Source: Thermoflexibacter sp. (GTDB lineage Bacteria > Bacteroidota > Bacteroidia > Cytophagales > Thermoflexibacteraceae). From it: a DNA stretch of 25,396 bases. A program made the position numbers and the translations under genes. Below are positions 22,479 to 25,396 of the stretch, piece by piece; the stretch's first letter is position 1, and every line of letters begins with the position of its first letter. A model generated the notes under the pieces. It searched no databases, was not told where the DNA came from, and worked only from the letters and a program-made list of their open reading frames with translations. Location: the NCBI GenBank assembly GCA_025455345.1, contig JALOMS010000003.1, forward strand, positions 1-25,396, in the 5' to 3' direction.

Positions 22479-25112
22479 TTATTCTTTTATCATGTCATAA
22501 TATTGTAAAGCCTCTTTGTCCTTTTCTCCTTGCCGAATCTCTTTTAGGATTTCTTTTAAACCCTTGACTTTTTCTAACCGCTTGAGAGCCAAATAAGCAG
22601 AAACTCTTGCCATTGCATTGGGTTCATTTTTTGCTTTATCAATCAATAAGTTTGCGCCCTGTGTTTGTATATCGGCATCTTGATTTCCCAAATAATTAGC
22701 AAAATATTCCAATAAATACATCAATTCTCCTCCAGACTGAGCGTTCATTTTTTCCAAAAACCAATCTATCTTATCTTCTACATTTTTATAGCTATAATAC
22801 TCTGCTACTACCTTGTTTATGAGGAAATTATCTATTTTTTCAAATTGGGCAATTACCTCGTTTACATTAGCCCCGCCCGTATTGGCATAAGCATAAATAG
22901 AATTAGTTAATACAGAATAAGAACTGTCTTTCATTGTTTGCAAATAAATCTCACTGCTCTCATTGTCCAAAGCAGACAAAGCATTAATAGCTACCGCCCT
23001 CACTAAAGACTTTTTATCTTTGAGTACAATTTCTTTTAACTTATTGATATACTTGTCTTTATCAGTTTCACCACTGTATCTTTCAAAGGTTCTTGCGGCT
23101 TCTTGTCTTATCTGCCAATAGGCATCTCCCAAAGCTAAAAATACAATAGCTCTTGCCGACTCGTCTTCGTTGATTTTGTCAGCAAGCTGTGTAAGAGCCT
23201 CCATACGAGCCAGATACTTGTCAGAGTTTTTGTATTGAAAAGCATATTCCTCTAAACTTCTTTCGTGATTTACCTCTCCTACTAATTGCGTTTCTCCATC
23301 AAAAAATACCAAATCAGGTTTTTGTAGGGCTTTAAAGCGAAACTCTTGCTCTTTGTGATGAATAGTAATGTGATGTCTTTCCTTTTTGCCCTGAGTCCAA
23401 ATATCTACATACAAGGGTAATTTATAGATAGGAGAGTAGATAGAGTCTTGATTTTGAACAACTTTCAAGATAATTTCACCATTGGCAAAAGTATCTGTAA
23501 CACTTAGCTCGGGATGCCCCGCCGCCAAAAACCACTGATTGAAAAACCAATTCCAATCTTGCCCTGTAACCTCCTCGAAGGCAAGTCTTAACTGGTGAAT
23601 TTCTGCGGTTTGGTATTGATTTTTTTTCAAATAAAGATTTAAAGAAGCAAAAAAAGCCTCATCACCAGCCAATTTCCTAAGCGAATGTAGTATTAAACCG
23701 CCCTTTGCGTAAGAATGGCTGTCAAACATATCTTCTTTGTCCAAATAATAGTATCGAATTAGAGGTTCTCGCTTACTGTCAGCCTCCGAAAGATACTGAC
23801 TAAGGGCATCACTCCACCAAGCTGCCGCATCGCCTTGCCCATATTTATACTCATTCCAAAGATATTCGGCATAAGTAGCAAATGATTCATTGAGAGGGAG
23901 ATTTGCCCAAGATTCTGTCGTTACCAAATCCCCAAACCAATGATGAAATAGCTCATGGGCTATGATATTGTCGTGATTATCATCTATCATATAGCGATTA
24001 TCTACTTGTAGGCTTTCATTAAAAATAGTAGCCGTCGTATTTTCCATAGCCCCAGAAACATAATCTCTTACTACTACTTGTGCGTATTTGTCCCATACAT
24101 AAGGATAATCTAAAATCTTAGAAAAGAACTCCATCATCTCTGGCGTATTTCCAAAAACCGCTTTGGCATATTGCTGATAAGCAGGCTCTACGTAATAAGA
24201 AAGTTCTATATCTCTCCATTTGTCCTTGACAATGGCATACTTACCAATTGCCATCATAAACAAGTAAGGAGCGTGAGGTTTGTCTTGTAGCCAATGGTCT
24301 GTGCGCGTACCATCTGAATTGTTTTTGGTATCTAACAGCTTGCCATTGGAGAGGGTAACGAACTGCTTATCCACAGTAATAAACATTTCTTGAGTAGTCT
24401 TTACATTGGGCGCGTCAAAGGTTGGAAACCAACAAGAGTTAGCTTCTGTTTCGCCTTGTGTCCAAATCTGTTGGGGTTTATACTTGTCCTTGCCCAAAGG
24501 ATTGATAAAATATAGACCTTTATCTGAAGTAATTGCGGCACTTCCTTTGACTTCTAATTCATTTGGTCTGGCTGTATAAGTAATTTTTAAGTATAGTTTT
24601 TCGCTCTTCTCGTATTTTCTACCTAAGTCAATTTTCAGTTTTTTCGCATTATAGTTGTATTTCAAACCATGATAAGATTTATTTTCTACTAACTCTACTT
24701 TATGTATATCAAAGCCTTTGGCATCTAATTCTACTGAATCTTGTGGATAAAAATAAGGTGATAAAGTAAGCGTAGCTATGCCATTCAGATATTGCTTTTC
24801 CCAATCAAAGCTAACCTGTAATTTGGTGTGAATCAAACGAAACTTTTTAGTTCGTTCTGGATTATAGCTCCCTTTGGGAGTAAGCCAAAGTGGTTGGGCG
24901 TTAGTATTGTCTTGTTCGGTGGTATCTACTTGGACTTCATCTAACAATTTGGTAAAAATAGGCTCGTTCTGAACCTGAGCAATCTTGTTCTGTTCTTCTG
25001 ATGTAGAAGTACCCACAAGAGAAGACTTATTTTTATTTTCTGTTGATTTACAAGCAAATACAAATAAAATTAGCCATAAAGATAGCCATACTTTTTTTGG
25101 GAATTTTATCAT
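22479..25112 (-). CDS. M1-family aminopeptidase lipoprotein
   Basis: 877 residues. A lipoprotein signal ends at Cys21 (LILFVFAC), so it is outside the cytoplasm, attached to a membrane; Gln/Glu-rich low-complexity sequence follows to about 75. The M1 metallopeptidase domain has an N-terminal beta domain, the exopeptidase motif GAMEN (354-358), the zinc site HELFH (386-390) and the third zinc ligand Glu409 (LPLNES), with the substrate-Tyr region downstream. It removes N-terminal residues from peptides. The C-terminal third (about 640-877) is helical with HEAT-like hairpins (IVFLALGDAYWQIRQEA, SLVRAVAINALSAL) in place of the usual ERAP-like cap. The start is ATG 25112; an upstream TTG at 25139 overlaps the -7 box and is rejected. 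Confidence 0.95.
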   Translation of the reverse strand: MIKFPKKVWLSLWLILFVFACKSTENKNKSSLVGTSTSEEQNKIAQVQNEPIFTKLLDEVQVDTTEQDNTNAQPLWLTPKGSYNPERTKKFRLIHTKLQVSFDWEKQYLNGIATLTLSPYFYPQDSVELDAKGFDIHKVELVENKSYHGLKYNYNAKKLKIDLGRKYEKSEKLYLKITYTARPNELEVKGSAAITSDKGLYFINPLGKDKYKPQQIWTQGETEANSCWFPTFDAPNVKTTQEMFITVDKQFVTLSNGKLLDTKNNSDGTRTDHWLQDKPHAPYLFMMAIGKYAIVKDKWRDIELSYYVEPAYQQYAKAVFGNTPEMMEFFSKILDYPYVWDKYAQVVVRDYVSGAMENTTATIFNESLQVDNRYMIDDNHDNIIAHELFHHWFGDLVTTESWANLPLNESFATYAEYLWNEYKYGQGDAAAWWSDALSQYLSEADSKREPLIRYYYLDKEDMFDSHSYAKGGLILHSLRKLAGDEAFFASLNLYLKKNQYQTAEIHQLRLAFEEVTGQDWNWFFNQWFLAAGHPELSVTDTFANGEIILKVVQNQDSIYSPIYKLPLYVDIWTQGKKERHHITIHHKEQEFRFKALQKPDLVFFDGETQLVGEVNHERSLEEYAFQYKNSDKYLARMEALTQLADKINEDESARAIVFLALGDAYWQIRQEAARTFERYSGETDKDKYINKLKEIVLKDKKSLVRAVAINALSALDNESSEIYLQTMKDSSYSVLTNSIYAYANTGGANVNEVIAQFEKIDNFLINKVVAEYYSYKNVEDKIDWFLEKMNAQSGGELMYLLEYFANYLGNQDADIQTQGANLLIDKAKNEPNAMARVSAYLALKRLEKVKGLKEILKEIRQGEKDKEALQYYDMIKE

Positions 25113-25136
25113 AAAAAATGATGATTTTAGAAAAAG

Positions 25137-25144
25137 CAAAGATA
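25137..25144 (-). promoter_or_regulatory. Possible -7 box of the M1 peptidase gene
   Basis: Minus-strand TATCTTTG fits TAnnTTTG and ends 24 nt before the ATG at 25112. It lies in the 112-nt gap after metX, so the peptidase may be transcribed separately. No TTG lies at the standard -33 spacing. Confidence 0.35.
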
Positions 25145-25224
25145 AGTAAAATTAGTTTCAGAAATCATCTCTTTTTCTATTTACGTTTTATGATGAGCAT
25201 AAATCATTCTGCTGAATCATTCAT

Positions 25225-25396
25225 TTATCTTTCAAAAAACGCCTTCAAGACCTCTGTAATTTTTGTTGTTTCTACCAAAAAACCATTGTGTCCGTAAGGA
25301 GAATCTATCTCTACGTATTGGGCATTGGGAATGTGCTTTGCCAAAAACTGCTGTTCCGAAGGTGGGAACAAAATATCGGAAGTAATGCCAATCACC
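25225..25396 (-). CDS. metX: Homoserine O-acetyltransferase, C-terminal part (gene runs off the right edge)
   Basis: Only the last 56 codons are in the window; the ATG lies beyond the right edge. They read VIGITSDILFPPSEQQFLAK, then HIPNAQYVEIDSPYGHNGF and a tail ending FFER. The block VIGI-SD-LFPP carries the catalytic Asp and GHNGF the catalytic His of the MetX alpha/beta-hydrolase, so the C-terminus looks intact. MetX transfers acetyl from acetyl-CoA to homoserine at the start of methionine synthesis, in the cytoplasm. The gene is in the same direction as the M1 peptidase gene and 112 nt upstream of it. This frame is short and easily missed. Confidence 0.92.
   Translation of the reverse strand, partial: VIGITSDILFPPSEQQFLAKHIPNAQYVEIDSPYGHNGFLVETTKITEVLKAFFER

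Noticed and set aside
25113..25139. TTG start for the M1 peptidase at 25139
   Set aside because: It overlaps a good -7 box and adds nine residues before the lipoprotein signal.

Overview
The window is AT-rich chromosomal DNA from a member of the Bacteroidota, most likely the Cytophagales. The evidence is a SusC/SusD pair with its own small surface lipoprotein, many lipoproteins with loose lipoboxes, A-rich leaders before start codons instead of strong Shine-Dalgarno sites, and several matches to the Bacteroidota promoter (TTG, about 20 nt, TAnnTTTG). Nothing here looks like a phage, an insertion sequence, a CRISPR array, or an rRNA or tRNA gene. Species cannot be read from the sequence alone.

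Region 1 (1-7 kb) is mainly amino-acid catabolism. A saccharopine dehydrogenase (glutamate-forming type), alanine dehydrogenase (ald) and 1-pyrroline-5-carboxylate dehydrogenase (pruA) all lie on the minus strand. They are NAD(P)-linked enzymes that feed glutamate and pyruvate into central metabolism. A nine-repeat TPR protein lies downstream of the saccharopine enzyme, and a lone EboA-family gene runs divergently from it. ald and pruA each carry their own promoter with the same TACTTTTG -7 box, separated by a hairpin terminator.

Region 2 (7.2-8.4 kb) holds two poorly known genes that converge with no spacer: a small putative lipoprotein, and a membrane-anchored protein made of two homologous winged-helix-like repeats.

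Region 3 (8.4-14.4 kb) is a nutrient-uptake operon: SusC-type TonB-dependent porin, SusD-type lipoprotein, and a DUF4843-like surface lipoprotein. No glycosidase or dedicated regulator is next to it, so the substrate cannot be named. A MerR-family regulator faces it from downstream.

Region 4 (14.6-18.5 kb) is a compact minus-strand run: a tubulin/FtsZ-like GTPase-fold protein, riboflavin synthase, an orphan LolD/MacB-type ABC ATPase, and an endonuclease/exonuclease/phosphatase-family lipoprotein. The tubulin-like gene is the most intriguing single gene here.

Region 5 (18.7-25.4 kb) contains a COG2819-type esterase, an exported VIT-VWA protein, an M1 aminopeptidase lipoprotein with a C-terminal repeat region, and the 3' end of metX (homoserine O-acetyltransferase) running off the right edge.

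Two copies of a 29-nt hairpin repeat (loop GCGAA) sit in the two convergent intergenic regions at 4.0 and 14.0 kb. They differ by a compensatory base-pair swap, and each is nested inside an unrelated outer inverted repeat. This is the clearest non-coding structure in the window.
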